64,000 nt of DNA from Saprospiraceae bacterium (GCA_022842725.1 JALHOZ010000002.1:183431-247430); one strand, 5' to 3'. Numbered from the stretch's first letter, positions 25,990 to 35,327 are shown. Notes: generated by a model from the sequence alone, not told the origin. Numbers and translations: made by a program.

Positions 25990-26778
25990 ATGTTACGACC
26001 AAGAATAATACCCTGTTTACTTGTTCATGATAAAGGATTGGTAAAAACAGTTCAATTCAAAAATCCAAAATACGTGGGTGATCCGATTAATGCAGTTAGA
26101 ATATTTAATGAAAAACAATCTGATGAATTGATGGTACTTGATATCGACGCTTCCGTCGAAAAGAAGGAACCGGATTACACCATGATTAAAAAGTTAGCTT
26201 CTGAATGCAGGATGCCTTTATGTTATGGTGGTGGTATTAAAACTGTAGAACAGGCACAAAAAATATTTTCTTTGGGAGTTGAAAAAGTTGCACTGAGTTC
26301 TGCTGCAATTGAAAACCCCGGGCTTGTTTCCGAAATATCAGAAAGAGTCGGGACTCAAAGTGTAGTTGTAGTGCTTGATGTAAAAAAGAAATTATTTGGA
26401 GGTTATGAAATTGTAACTCATAACGGTAAAAAATCAACCGGTAAAAATCCTGCAGATATGGCAGTATTGTTTCAGAAAATGGGAGCAGGAGAAATAGTTA
26501 TAAATTCTATAGATCAGGATGGGGTAATGAAGGGTTATGATATTGACCTTGCTACTAAAATCCGTAAACAAATTACAGTACCACTAACTATTCTAGGAGG
26601 AGCTGGCAGTCTTGATGATATAGGAAAATTAATATCAAATTTTGGAATTATAGGTGCATCTGCCGGAAGTTTGTTCGTTTTTAAAGGAGTTTACAAAGCA
26701 GTATTAATTACATATCCGGAACCTTTTGTTAAAGATGAATTACTAAAAAAATATTTTGCAGGGTTTGAAAAAAAATAG
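25990..26778 (+). CDS. HisF-like synthase subunit, specialised for sugar amidination
   Basis: This is a TIM barrel of 262 residues like imidazole-glycerol-phosphate synthase HisF, opening with RIIPCLLVHDKGLVKTVQF. The catalytic Asp11 of true HisF is Leu11 here, while the second catalytic Asp (130, in VVVLDVKK) is kept, and the phosphate-site block reads SIDQDGVMKGYD. Loss of Asp11 argues against a role in histidine synthesis and fits the HisF2/AglZ-type partner, which is thought to channel ammonia from the HisH-like glutaminase to the WbpG-like enzyme. The start ATG follows the upstream stop directly. Confidence 0.9.
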   Translation: MLRPRIIPCLLVHDKGLVKTVQFKNPKYVGDPINAVRIFNEKQSDELMVLDIDASVEKKEPDYTMIKKLASECRMPLCYGGGIKTVEQAQKIFSLGVEKVALSSAAIENPGLVSEISERVGTQSVVVVLDVKKKLFGGYEIVTHNGKKSTGKNPADMAVLFQKMGAGEIVINSIDQDGVMKGYDIDLATKIRKQITVPLTILGGAGSLDDIGKLISNFGIIGASAGSLFVFKGVYKAVLITYPEPFVKDELLKKYFAGFEKK

Positions 26779-26811
26779 CTTAGATAATTTCATTGTAACA
26801 ATTAAGAATAA

Positions 26812-28044
26812 ATGGCAGTTAAAAAATTAAATATTTTATTTATTTCATTAGTTATCATTAAAAATCTTGAAAAACGAGGGATTTATCCTGATTTGATAAA
26901 GTATTTTATCAGTCAGGGACATCATGTGACCATCCTCTCACCGGTAGAAAGAAGAGAAAAAAATGAAGGCGAAATCATTGAAGGGGAAGGGTATACCAAT
27001 ATTCGATATAAAACTTTAAATAATACTAAAACCAATTATGTAGAAAAGTTGGTATCTACTTTTGTCATCGATTTTTTATTAAAAAGAGCTGTCGAAAAAT
27101 CAGTAAAAGGTCCAATCGACATTGCCGTATATGCAACGCCACCAATCACATTAACGCGAACCATATCTTATATTAAACAACGTTTTCAGGTCCCGTGTTA
27201 TTTATTGCTGAAAGATATATTTCCTGATAATATTGCAGATTTGGGTTTGCTTTCAAAAAAATCCATCTTTTACAAATACTTTAGAAAAAAGGAAAAACAT
27301 CTTTACTCCTTATCTGATTATATAGGTTGTATGTCCCCTGCAAATGTGGATTACTTACTTAAAAATAATCAGGAACTAAATCCTGAAGTGGTTGAAGTCA
27401 ATCCTAATACTATTATGCCTGTAGAACCCTTCAAAGATAAAAAAATCATTGCAGGATTAAAATCGAAATATCATATTAGTGATCAGGCAAAAGTATTTTT
27501 TTATGGAGGTAATTTGGGAAAACCTCAGATGATAGACTTTCTGATAGAGGTGATGCAATCTAACTTAAAGAATGCAGACGTTCACTTTTTGATTGTAGGA
27601 ACTGGTACCGAATATAATAAGTTGAATAAATGGGTCACTAATTTTAAACCTGATAATGTTACCTTATTATCATTTGTGCCAAAAACCGAATATGATGTTT
27701 TGGTAACTGTGGGGGACGTAGGTTTGGTATTGTTGGATAACAGATTTAAAATACCAAATTTTCCAAACAGAATTTTATCTTATATGGAAAATTATATGCC
27801 GGTTTTATCTGCTACAGACATCCACACAGATATTGGCAAAATAGCCCAACACAATGGATTCGGATATTGGTGCGAATCTGGTGATTTAAATGCTATGAAT
27901 GAATTAATTAATGCTTTTGTTAATATGGATCAAATCACTTTTGAGCAGATGGGAAAGACGGGAAATAAATTTCTAAAGGATAATTATTTAATAGACAGAA
28001 CGTACAACGCAATTGTAAGTAAGATTCCACATTTTGTTCAGTAA
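26812..28044 (+). CDS. Glycosyltransferase family 4 protein (WbuB-like, candidate L-FucNAc transferase)
   Basis: This is a GT-B protein of 410 residues. The block LLKDIFPDNIADLGLLSKKS is characteristic of the WbuB/WcaI group, in which WbuB is assigned to L-FucNAc transfer. Other conserved parts are YGGNLGKPQMIDFLIEVM and FPNRILSYMENYMPVLS. The presence of the UDP-L-FucNAc enzymes at 14546-18799 makes UDP-L-FucNAc a reasonable donor. No EX7E copy as clear as in the other GT4 proteins is seen, as usual for this group. The last 11 bases overlap the next gene. Confidence 0.82.
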   Translation: MAVKKLNILFISLVIIKNLEKRGIYPDLIKYFISQGHHVTILSPVERREKNEGEIIEGEGYTNIRYKTLNNTKTNYVEKLVSTFVIDFLLKRAVEKSVKGPIDIAVYATPPITLTRTISYIKQRFQVPCYLLLKDIFPDNIADLGLLSKKSIFYKYFRKKEKHLYSLSDYIGCMSPANVDYLLKNNQELNPEVVEVNPNTIMPVEPFKDKKIIAGLKSKYHISDQAKVFFYGGNLGKPQMIDFLIEVMQSNLKNADVHFLIVGTGTEYNKLNKWVTNFKPDNVTLLSFVPKTEYDVLVTVGDVGLVLLDNRFKIPNFPNRILSYMENYMPVLSATDIHTDIGKIAQHNGFGYWCESGDLNAMNELINAFVNMDQITFEQMGKTGNKFLKDNYLIDRTYNAIVSKIPHFVQ

Positions 28045-29152
28045 TATAAAATCAAATATATCCACCTGGGTTAAAGGATCAATAGGTTGGAAGACAAATA
28101 GAAAAATTATCATTTTTGAATCAGATGATTGGGGCAGCATTCGTATGCCTTCACAAAGAACATTTGAAACATTGGTTTCAAAAGGTATAAAACTGGATAG
28201 CCCCGGAGGTGGATTGTTTAACAAATATGATACTTTGGCCAATGAGGAGGATCTTTCATCCCTGTTTGAAGTACTGACATCAGTCAAAGATAAAAATGGA
28301 CGTCATGCGGTTTTTACAGCTGTAAGTGTAGTGGCTAATCCTGATTTTGAAAAAATACGGGAATCCAATTTTGAAAATTATTTTTATGAACCTTTTACGA
28401 CCACACTTGAAAAGTATCAGGGGCATAACCGAACTTTCAGATTGTGGCAGGAAGGAATTAAAAATGGAATATTTATCCCTCAATCCCATGGTAGAGAACA
28501 TCTGAATACGATATTATGGATGGAAGTTTTAAAGGGTGGCGACAAAGAAACAAAAATTGCTTTTGATCATGGTTTGTGGGGATTTGACAGATCAACAGGA
28601 CCACATTTTCAGGAGGCATTTAGCTTACATAAATCAGATGATTTAAAAATTCAATCAACAATAATTGAAGATGGGCTAAGGTTGTTTGAACAATTGTTTG
28701 GTTATAAATCCGATTTTTTTGTTCCACCCAATGGTCTTATGCACCGGGATCTGGAAGCAACAACACACAAGATGGGAGTAAGTCTTTTGTACGGTTCCTT
28801 TATATATAAGCGTCCGGCCGTGAATTACAAAACAAAAACCACATTCAGATATTTGGGCCAAAGAAATACATACAATCAAAGATATGTATTGCGAAATTGT
28901 CTGTTTGAACCTAATGATCCAAATTATGACTGGGTTGATGTTGCCATGAAGGATATTGATATGGCCTTCAGATATAATAAACCGGCTATTTTAGGGCCAC
29001 ACCGTAAAAATTTTGTAGGTGGAATTGATGAAAAAAACAGAACTATGGGTTTATTTGCATTAAAAAAACTATTGAAAGCTATTGTTACGAAATGGCCTGA
29101 AATAGAATTTATGTCAACCGATGAATTAGGACAACTAATGAAGGCTTCTTAA
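28034..29152 (+). CDS. Polysaccharide-deacetylase-like protein, copy 2
   Basis: This is a paralogue of the protein at 18792-19916, with the same landmarks: ESDDWGSIRMPS near residues 29-40, the downstream block VVANPDFEKI, the candidate metal site SHGREHLN, and a C-terminal PAILGPHRKNFVGGIDEKNR. It has no signal peptide. The start is a TTG that overlaps the WbuB-like gene by 11 bases. It opens a group with a CapA-like protein, an AMP-forming ligase and an ATP-grasp enzyme, so it may expose an amine that those enzymes then acylate. That order of events is inference. Confidence 0.65.
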   Translation: MFSNIKSNISTWVKGSIGWKTNRKIIIFESDDWGSIRMPSQRTFETLVSKGIKLDSPGGGLFNKYDTLANEEDLSSLFEVLTSVKDKNGRHAVFTAVSVVANPDFEKIRESNFENYFYEPFTTTLEKYQGHNRTFRLWQEGIKNGIFIPQSHGREHLNTILWMEVLKGGDKETKIAFDHGLWGFDRSTGPHFQEAFSLHKSDDLKIQSTIIEDGLRLFEQLFGYKSDFFVPPNGLMHRDLEATTHKMGVSLLYGSFIYKRPAVNYKTKTTFRYLGQRNTYNQRYVLRNCLFEPNDPNYDWVDVAMKDIDMAFRYNKPAILGPHRKNFVGGIDEKNRTMGLFALKKLLKAIVTKWPEIEFMSTDELGQLMKAS

Positions 29153-29206
29153 AAATTTACAATAATTTATATGAATACAATACAAAAAAATAAACAGGCT
29201 TAACAT

Positions 29207-30277
29207 ATGATCGTATTAGGTGATATAGCTTGTCCTACGCTTGATCTGAACAAGAAGTTGGCATCAGTTTTTGCTGAAACATCACTTTTTGCCTCACAAA
29301 ACATGGTTTGTAATCTCGAAGGTTTAGTTTGTGATGAAGAAGTAAGTCACCAGGGTAAGCCGGTTTTATACAACCATTCTACTGTTATAGAAACACTAGC
29401 CAATGCTGGTGTGAAAGCAGTAAGTTTGGCAAATAATCATACCTTAGATCTTGTGGAACATTTTGACCAAACTGTGTCACTATTGGATAATAACCATATT
29501 ATTTATAACGGTGCAGGTCGTTCAAGAGAAGAAGCAAGTAAAAATATTTCATTTGATGATCATGATCAGAAAATTATAGTTTTATCTTCTTGTTGGGATT
29601 TTTTATTGTATCACCAGAAAAACCCTCACAAGGGCATATATATCCATACAATAAATCAACAAGATATTCTTAAAGATGTAAAAAACATAAGAGAAAAAGA
29701 TAAAACATCTAAAATTCTGATTTATGTGCACTGGAGTTTTGATTTAGAAATAATTCCTTTTCCGATGTACAGACTATGGTCAAGAGCACTGATTGATGAA
29801 GGCGCAGATTTTATAGTGGGTTGCCATTCGCATTGTGTACAAGGAGGTGAAAAATATAAAAATGGATACATCGTATATGGTCTGGGTAATTTTTATTTGC
29901 CCAATGGTGTTTTTGCGGGAGGAACTTTACGTTTTCCTGAATTTGCAAAAATACAATTAGCATTTGAATATGATAGTAAATGTTCAAAAGCTTGGTGTCA
30001 TTGGTTTACATATAATAATGACCATACATTAACATTCCTAAAGTCAGAATTATTTGAAGATTCTGAATTGCTAAAAGAGTATAGCCCATTTCAGAATATG
30101 GATGAGGAAACTTATATTGGGTTTTACAAAAGAAACAGACGAAAAAAAATGTTGGTTCCTGTTTACAAAAATCACAGGAATATTTTTACCAATCTCATTT
30201 ATACTCAACTACTTAAAGTCAGGGCAAAGTTCGCCAGGTTTCTTGCGGAAAAGAAAGTGATAAAATGGCAAAATTGA
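29207..30277 (+). CDS. CapA/PgsA-like capsule protein (metallophosphatase fold)
   Basis: The sequence follows the CapA superfamily: GDIACP near residue 4, CNLEGLVC near residue 36, SLANNHTLDLVEHF near residue 75, VHWSF near residue 175, GCHSHCVQGGEKYKNGYIVYGLGNF near residues 203-227 (quoted in pieces: GCHSHCVQGG and IVYGLGNF). These residues build the metal site of calcineurin-like phosphatases. Classical CapA of polyglutamate capsules has an N-terminal membrane anchor; here none is seen and the protein starts directly with the first strand, so it is probably cytoplasmic. The true reaction of this family is still unclear. Confidence 0.8.
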   Translation: MIVLGDIACPTLDLNKKLASVFAETSLFASQNMVCNLEGLVCDEEVSHQGKPVLYNHSTVIETLANAGVKAVSLANNHTLDLVEHFDQTVSLLDNNHIIYNGAGRSREEASKNISFDDHDQKIIVLSSCWDFLLYHQKNPHKGIYIHTINQQDILKDVKNIREKDKTSKILIYVHWSFDLEIIPFPMYRLWSRALIDEGADFIVGCHSHCVQGGEKYKNGYIVYGLGNFYLPNGVFAGGTLRFPEFAKIQLAFEYDSKCSKAWCHWFTYNNDHTLTFLKSELFEDSELLKEYSPFQNMDEETYIGFYKRNRRKKMLVPVYKNHRNIFTNLIYTQLLKVRAKFARFLAEKKVIKWQN

Positions 30278-30287
30278 AGATGATAAT

Positions 30288-31577
30288 ATGAATTTTTTAG
30301 TCAAAATAAGAAGTGCAGCGTTTTGGGCAATCGATGCTTTAAAGGGAAGTAACATTAAACATCATTTGAAAAATATAAAAGATGAACTGAAAGAACAAAA
30401 TGGCAATCAAAATCAGCTAACCAGGTTATTGCAACATGCTGTATCTACAGTTCCGTTTTATAAAAAGTATAGTGACACTCCTGCCATCATAAATTTTCCA
30501 ATAGTAAATAAAACGCTGATAAAATCTGAAGTTAATGATTTTTTGTCAAAAGTGTTTGAGAAAGATACACTTTTAAAATTGACAACATCAGGGTCTACAG
30601 GAACACCTTTTACCATTTTTCAGGATAAAAATAAAAAAAACAGAAATACTGCAGATACTATGGTTTTTGCGGAAAAAGCAAATTATCATATTGGCGAAAA
30701 GCTTTATTATTTAAAAATTTGGAGTGAAGCCAATAAAAAAAGCACATGGACAAAGTGGACACAAAATATTGAAACAATTGATGTGCTGAGTCTGGATGAT
30801 CAAACGCTTTCAAATTTAATTAGTGATTTTAATAACGAAAAAAGTCCGTTTGGTATCATAGGGTATGCATCTGCATTAGAATCTTTATGTAAATATTGTG
30901 ACAGATATCCTGAAAAATTGGGAAAAACAAAAGTCCGGTCAATAATTTCTATATCAGAATCACTTTCAACTGAAGTCAAACATAGATTAAGTATTCAATT
31001 CGGAATTTCGGTTGTGGCAAGATATTCAAATGTTGAAAATGGTATTCTGGGGCAACACAGAATGGATGGCTCAGAAGAATTTGAGTTGAACTACGCAAGT
31101 TATTACTTTGAAATATTGGATATAAACCGAGATCAAGTACTGAGTGATGGCGAAACAGGTAGAATTGTTATAACGGACTTATACAATTTTGCAATGCCCA
31201 TGATCAGGTACGACACAGGCGATATCGGTTGTATTATTCAAAGTGTGGTGTCTGGCCAAAGAGTATTGATTAACCTTGAAGGAAGAAAATTGGATGTTTT
31301 GTATAATACCCAAAAACAACTTGTTTCATCACTTTTGGTTTACAAAAATATGTGGAAGTATAAAGAGATAGACCAATACCAACTCATTCAAAAAGGTGAA
31401 AAAGACTATTCATTTAAAATCAGTTCATCTTCAGGTTTTCATCGTAAAGAAGAGATCATCAATGAGTATAAATCATATCTTGGTGAAGATGCACAAATAC
31501 AAATTGAAATAGTTAATGAAATTCCTCTTTTGGCTTCCGGAAAAAGAAGAAAAGTAGTACAAGAATATTACAAATGA
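30288..31577 (+). CDS. AMP-forming ligase, phenylacetate-CoA ligase/CapK-like
   Basis: This is an adenylate-forming enzyme of 429 residues with the P-loop-like motif LTTSGSTGTPF (98-108) and the conserved block PMIRYDTGDIG near residue 300, as in PaaK and CapK proteins. It lacks the extended N-terminal half of full acyl-CoA synthetases. CapK-like proteins are common in capsule loci and are thought to activate an acyl or amino-acid group for attachment to the polymer. It is followed, with a four-base overlap, by an ATP-grasp enzyme, which is another carboxylate-activating protein. Confidence 0.85.
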   Translation: MNFLVKIRSAAFWAIDALKGSNIKHHLKNIKDELKEQNGNQNQLTRLLQHAVSTVPFYKKYSDTPAIINFPIVNKTLIKSEVNDFLSKVFEKDTLLKLTTSGSTGTPFTIFQDKNKKNRNTADTMVFAEKANYHIGEKLYYLKIWSEANKKSTWTKWTQNIETIDVLSLDDQTLSNLISDFNNEKSPFGIIGYASALESLCKYCDRYPEKLGKTKVRSIISISESLSTEVKHRLSIQFGISVVARYSNVENGILGQHRMDGSEEFELNYASYYFEILDINRDQVLSDGETGRIVITDLYNFAMPMIRYDTGDIGCIIQSVVSGQRVLINLEGRKLDVLYNTQKQLVSSLLVYKNMWKYKEIDQYQLIQKGEKDYSFKISSSSGFHRKEEIINEYKSYLGEDAQIQIEIVNEIPLLASGKRRKVVQEYYK

Positions 31578-32662
31578 GTACCAAACTAAACATTTTGATC
31601 ACTGGCGTGGGAGGTCCTACACCGAGAAGTTTTGCCCGAGCCATTAAAGAATCAGGCAATTACAAGTCTTACAGGCTGATAGCAACCGACATTCACCCTC
31701 ATGCCATTGGTTTGTACCAAAAAGCATTATTCGATAAATCCTATATCACCCCTAAATCTTCTGAGGCTGATTATTGGTCAGTTATGGAATCTATAATTTT
31801 AGAAGAAAAGATCGACATAGCCATCATTTTACCTGAACAGGAAGTGTTGGCCTGGAGTATAAGACAAGATGAAGGCTCCTTACCTTGCCAGGCATTAATT
31901 CCGCCCAAAGCCGCCGTTGACAAAATGTTGGACAAGGGTGTGTTGACTGAAGCCTTATCATCAAGCGGTTTGGTTCCGGCATCGGTTTTGATCGATGTTA
32001 ATTACAAACATCTTAAAGAGTATACAGAGTCATCTTTAAAGTATCCTTATTGGATCAGATCAGCTACAGGCTCATCAGGGTTGGGTTCATATAAGATTGA
32101 AAACTTCGACGACTTATTGAGATGGGTTTCAATAAATAAAGGAATAAATAATTTTATTGCCAGTGAATATTTGCCGGGAAGAAATTTAGCCTGTAAAATG
32201 CTTTATTACAATGGTAAACTGGTTCGGGCTGCCTGTGGTGAGAGAGTTAAGTATATCATGGCAAAAGTATCGCCCTCAGGTATAACGGGTAATACTTCTT
32301 TTGGTCGGCTTATTAATGATAAAAATGTCTTTGAAACAGCCAAAAAAGCTATGGATATTATGTTTGAAGTTACGGGTGCAAAAAAACATGGCTTCTATAC
32401 TGTTGATATGAAAGAAGATGACAAAGGAGTTCCATTTATAACCGAGATTAATGTGAGACATGTTGCTTTTACTCAATGTTTTGCTTTAGGAGGAGCTAAT
32501 TTGTGTGAAGATACTATCAGGCTTTTAGATGAAGATCCGACTTTTGAGACCAATTTTGTCCAATATACATTTGAAGAAGGCCTGATTTTTCTCAGAGATG
32601 TAGATGAAAGACCAATTCTGATGAAGGAAGAGGATTTAATGAATTCTGATTCACATGTATAA
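31574..32662 (+). CDS. ATP-grasp carboxylate-amine ligase-like protein
   Basis: The N-terminal part (LNILITGVGGPTPRSFARAI) is a pre-ATP-grasp Rossmann domain. The centre and C-terminal parts form an ATP-grasp fold, with the Arg/Gly loop SATGSSGLGSYKI near residue 158, the strand FIASEYLPGRNLACKM near residue 195 and the metal-binding block PFITEINVRH near residue 288. Such enzymes join a carboxylate to an amine through an acyl phosphate. The position beside an AMP-ligase and a deacetylase-like gene suggests formation of an amide decoration on an amino sugar. The substrates are unknown. Confidence 0.82.
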   Translation: MSTKLNILITGVGGPTPRSFARAIKESGNYKSYRLIATDIHPHAIGLYQKALFDKSYITPKSSEADYWSVMESIILEEKIDIAIILPEQEVLAWSIRQDEGSLPCQALIPPKAAVDKMLDKGVLTEALSSSGLVPASVLIDVNYKHLKEYTESSLKYPYWIRSATGSSGLGSYKIENFDDLLRWVSINKGINNFIASEYLPGRNLACKMLYYNGKLVRAACGERVKYIMAKVSPSGITGNTSFGRLINDKNVFETAKKAMDIMFEVTGAKKHGFYTVDMKEDDKGVPFITEINVRHVAFTQCFALGGANLCEDTIRLLDEDPTFETNFVQYTFEEGLIFLRDVDERPILMKEEDLMNSDSHV

Positions 32663-33371
32663 TTATTTAAAAAGGTATTTTGACATTATATTTTCAGTAA
32701 TTGCACTTCTGTTGCTTTTGCCTGTTTTTATTCCTATCATGATTTTATTAAAACTCACCGGAGAAGGTGAAGTTTTTTACCGACAGGAAAGGGTTGGTTT
32801 TCAGCATAAAACTTTCGGCATTCTGAAATTTGCCACCATGCTCAAAAACAGCGCAAAGATGGGCAGTGGTCTGGTGACTGTAAGAAAAGATCCCAGGATA
32901 ACCCCATTGGGAGGTTTTTTGCGCCGTTTTAAAATCAATGAATTGCCCCAACTTTGGAATGTATTGACTGGAGAAATGAGTTTTGTCGGACCACGGCCGC
33001 TTCCGGAAAGCAGTGTGGTGAAATACACAGATGGTGTCAGGAAAATCCTTTATAAAAACAGACCTGGTATAACAGGTATCGGTAGTTTGATTTTCAGAGA
33101 TGAAGAAAAACTGGTGACTTGTTGGAAAAATACCGGAGGAGAGCCTTTGGACTACTACAGATCCTATATATATCCATATAAAGGTATGTTGGAAAAATGG
33201 TATTACGAAAATATCAGTTTTACCACAGATATAAAGATTATTTTTTTGACAGCCTGGTCTATTTTTTACAGCCATTCAAATCTACCCTATCGTTTTTTCA
33301 GGAATTTGCCTTCGAAACCTGAAGAATTGACCGAAAAATGGATTTTGAACAGACATGAAATGAAGGAATGA
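32655..33371 (+). CDS. Initiating sugar-phosphate transferase, copy 1 (bacterial sugar transferase family)
   Basis: This is a monotopic phosphoglycosyltransferase that moves a sugar phosphate to undecaprenyl phosphate. One hydrophobic N-terminal helix (residues 8-32) is followed by the catalytic domain with YRQERVGF, KFATMLKNSAKMG, KINELPQLWNVL and SFVGPRPLPE. This is the short PglC/WcaJ-C-terminal type and has no CoA-binding N-terminal extension. A paralogue with the same layout lies at 36907. The start overlaps the ATP-grasp gene by eight bases and the stop overlaps the next gene by four. Confidence 0.92.
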   Translation: MYNYLKRYFDIIFSVIALLLLLPVFIPIMILLKLTGEGEVFYRQERVGFQHKTFGILKFATMLKNSAKMGSGLVTVRKDPRITPLGGFLRRFKINELPQLWNVLTGEMSFVGPRPLPESSVVKYTDGVRKILYKNRPGITGIGSLIFRDEEKLVTCWKNTGGEPLDYYRSYIYPYKGMLEKWYYENISFTTDIKIIFLTAWSIFYSHSNLPYRFFRNLPSKPEELTEKWILNRHEMKE

Positions 33372-34117
33372 TTTTTTTCATAAAATGGATCATTAATTTT
33401 TTTATCATACCCATTAATCTTTTTTGGGTTTGTATCATTTTTGCCTTTTTATGGAGAAATACAAAACAGAAAAGAGCACGAAATATTTTGTATTTTTCGG
33501 TCTTTTGGCTTCTGATTACAGGAACAAAATTTATTCCTGATCTTTTAGTCTACGGGCTGGAAAAACAATATAGCATCCTGATTCCGGATTCAACATATAT
33601 AAATAAACCTGTTTTGGTTCTGGGAGGAGGAAGTGTCTATGATGTATCAATATCACCTCAGGACAGACTGGTGCCAAATTCGTTGGCAAGGCTCAATGAA
33701 GGGATAAGATTGTATTATGTCCTGAACCGTCCCATGATGGTGTTTTCAGGTTATTCGTCCAAAAAAGGGGTGACACAAGCGGCAATAACCAGAGACGCTG
33801 CGATTAGTCTGGGCATTCCAAAAGATAAAATATCCATTTTGGAACAACCTTCTACCACCGAAGAAGAAGCATTGGCCTATAAAAAGTATTTTGGGAAAAA
33901 ACATCCGGATTTGATTCTGGTGACCAGCGATATTCACATGCCAAGGGCTATGTATTTATTCAGAAAAGTTGGTTTGAATCCGGTGGCGGCACCTTCAGAT
34001 CACATTCTTAGAAAAGACCATACTTTTAATTCCTTTTGGTGGAGTTCTCACAAAAATAATTTTGATAAATTTTCTGCGGCCATGCACGAGTATATTGGTT
34101 TGATATGGGCCAGTTAA
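33368..34117 (+). CDS. YdcF/ElyC-like DUF218 membrane protein
   Basis: Two N-terminal hydrophobic helices (residues about 2-30 and 38-58) are followed by a DUF218 domain with PVLVLGGGSVYD near residue 78, MMVFSGYSSKKG near residue 118, and the typical STTEEEALAYKKY and LVTSDIHMPRAMYLFRKVG. ElyC and SanA, the studied relatives, influence lipid-carrier or envelope homeostasis in enterobacteria. The gene overlaps the initiating transferase (ATGA), which suggests a link to undecaprenyl-linked glycan synthesis. No precise reaction can be assigned. Confidence 0.85.
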   Translation: MIFFIKWIINFFIIPINLFWVCIIFAFLWRNTKQKRARNILYFSVFWLLITGTKFIPDLLVYGLEKQYSILIPDSTYINKPVLVLGGGSVYDVSISPQDRLVPNSLARLNEGIRLYYVLNRPMMVFSGYSSKKGVTQAAITRDAAISLGIPKDKISILEQPSTTEEEALAYKKYFGKKHPDLILVTSDIHMPRAMYLFRKVGLNPVAAPSDHILRKDHTFNSFWWSSHKNNFDKFSAAMHEYIGLIWAS

Positions 34118-34127
34118 CGATAACCTT

Positions 34128-34163
34128 TCAACTCCACAAATAAACAACTCCACAAATCAACAA
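34128..34163. repeat. Short direct repeat in front of the aminotransferase gene
   Basis: The 16-base word CAACTCCACAAATAAA occurs as two near-identical tandem copies, followed by a fragment of a third (CAACA). It fills most of the 52-base gap between the DUF218 gene and the aminotransferase start. Confidence 0.6.
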
Positions 34164-34169
34164 CATAAA

Positions 34170-35324
34170 ATGATACCTCTCTCCATACCCAATATTTCAG
34201 GAAATGAATGGCAATATGTCAAAGATTGCCTCGATACCGGTTGGATTTCTTCCGTAGGAAGTTATGTAAATCAATTTGAAGAAAAAGTAGCAGCATTTAC
34301 CGGAGCAAAATATGCAGTAGCAGCTATGAACGGTACCGCGGCTTTGCATTTATCCATGCAACTTACCGGAGTGGAGAGAGGTGATTTGGTCATTGTGCCT
34401 GACATTACTTTTATAGCCAGTTGTAATGCCGTTTCTTACCTTGGTGCTGAACCGCTACTTATCGATGTGGATAAATACACATGGCAAATAGATCTAAATC
34501 TTTTGGAATCTTTTCTTGAAGAAAATACATTTTTGATGGGTTCAAAAGTAGTCGATGAAACTGAAATCATAAGATCCCACATCAAACACTCAGGTCGCCG
34601 CATCGGAGCCATTTTGCCGGTTCACGTATTGGGAAATATGACCGATATGGATCGTTTGTCTGCAATTTGCAGCAAATATCATATTCCTATGGTTGAAGAT
34701 TCTACAGAAGCCCTCGGTTCAACCTACAAAGGGAAACACGCAGGCACTTTTGGTATATTTGGGACGAGTAGTTTTAATGGCAATAAAATTATAAGTACCG
34801 GAGGAGGTGGAATGATTTTGACCAATGATGAACACCTGGCTAAAAAAGCAAAACATCTGACAACACAAGCCAAAACGGATCCTTTTGAATATGACCACGA
34901 TGAAATTGGATACAATTATAGATTGGTAAACATTCTTGCAGCCGTAGGAGTTGCACAAATGGAACAATTACCCGGATTTTTAAAGCGCAAAAAAGAAATT
35001 GACAAGTATTACAGACAATCCCTGGAAAACGAAAATTTGAGGTTCCAAAAAAATGGTGACAACGTAGAACCAAATAACTGGCTGCACACAATGTGGGTTG
35101 ACCATCAAAGACCGATGATCGACCATTTATTAAAAAACGGGGTTCAATGTCGTCCGTTTTGGGTTCCAATGCATGAGCTTTCCATGTTTAAAAATTGCGC
35201 TTTTGTTTCTGAAAATCAAATATCGCAACAGGTTTATCGACATTGTATCAGTATTCCTTCATCTACCAACCTGACGGACGCACAAGTGGAAGAAGTGGTG
35301 AAGGTGGTAAGGGGGTTTGAATAA
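34170..35324 (+). CDS. PLP-dependent sugar aminotransferase (DegT/DnrJ family, LegC-like)
   Basis: This predicted sugar-nucleotide aminotransferase adds an amine at C4 of a 4-keto-6-deoxy-hexosamine. The PLP lysine is Lys206 in SSFNGNKIISTGGGG, and the ring-binding Asp is Asp177 in VEDSTEALGS. The region VPDITFIASCNAV and the 384-residue length match LegC-type enzymes, which are slightly longer than PseC or PglE. With the dehydratase at 35599 it would provide the UDP- or GDP-linked 4-amino sugar needed upstream of the NeuC/NeuB-like steps at 3966-6112, about 28 kb away. PerA- or PglE-like roles in making a 4-amino sugar for the polymer remain possible. Confidence 0.87.
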   Translation: MIPLSIPNISGNEWQYVKDCLDTGWISSVGSYVNQFEEKVAAFTGAKYAVAAMNGTAALHLSMQLTGVERGDLVIVPDITFIASCNAVSYLGAEPLLIDVDKYTWQIDLNLLESFLEENTFLMGSKVVDETEIIRSHIKHSGRRIGAILPVHVLGNMTDMDRLSAICSKYHIPMVEDSTEALGSTYKGKHAGTFGIFGTSSFNGNKIISTGGGGMILTNDEHLAKKAKHLTTQAKTDPFEYDHDEIGYNYRLVNILAAVGVAQMEQLPGFLKRKKEIDKYYRQSLENENLRFQKNGDNVEPNNWLHTMWVDHQRPMIDHLLKNGVQCRPFWVPMHELSMFKNCAFVSENQISQQVYRHCISIPSSTNLTDAQVEEVVKVVRGFE

Positions 35325-35327
35325 AAT

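Noticed and set aside
25375..26778. Histidine biosynthesis operon
   Set aside because: Only HisH- and HisF-like genes are present, HisF lacks Asp11, and both are coupled to a WbpG-like gene; sugar amidination explains the set better.
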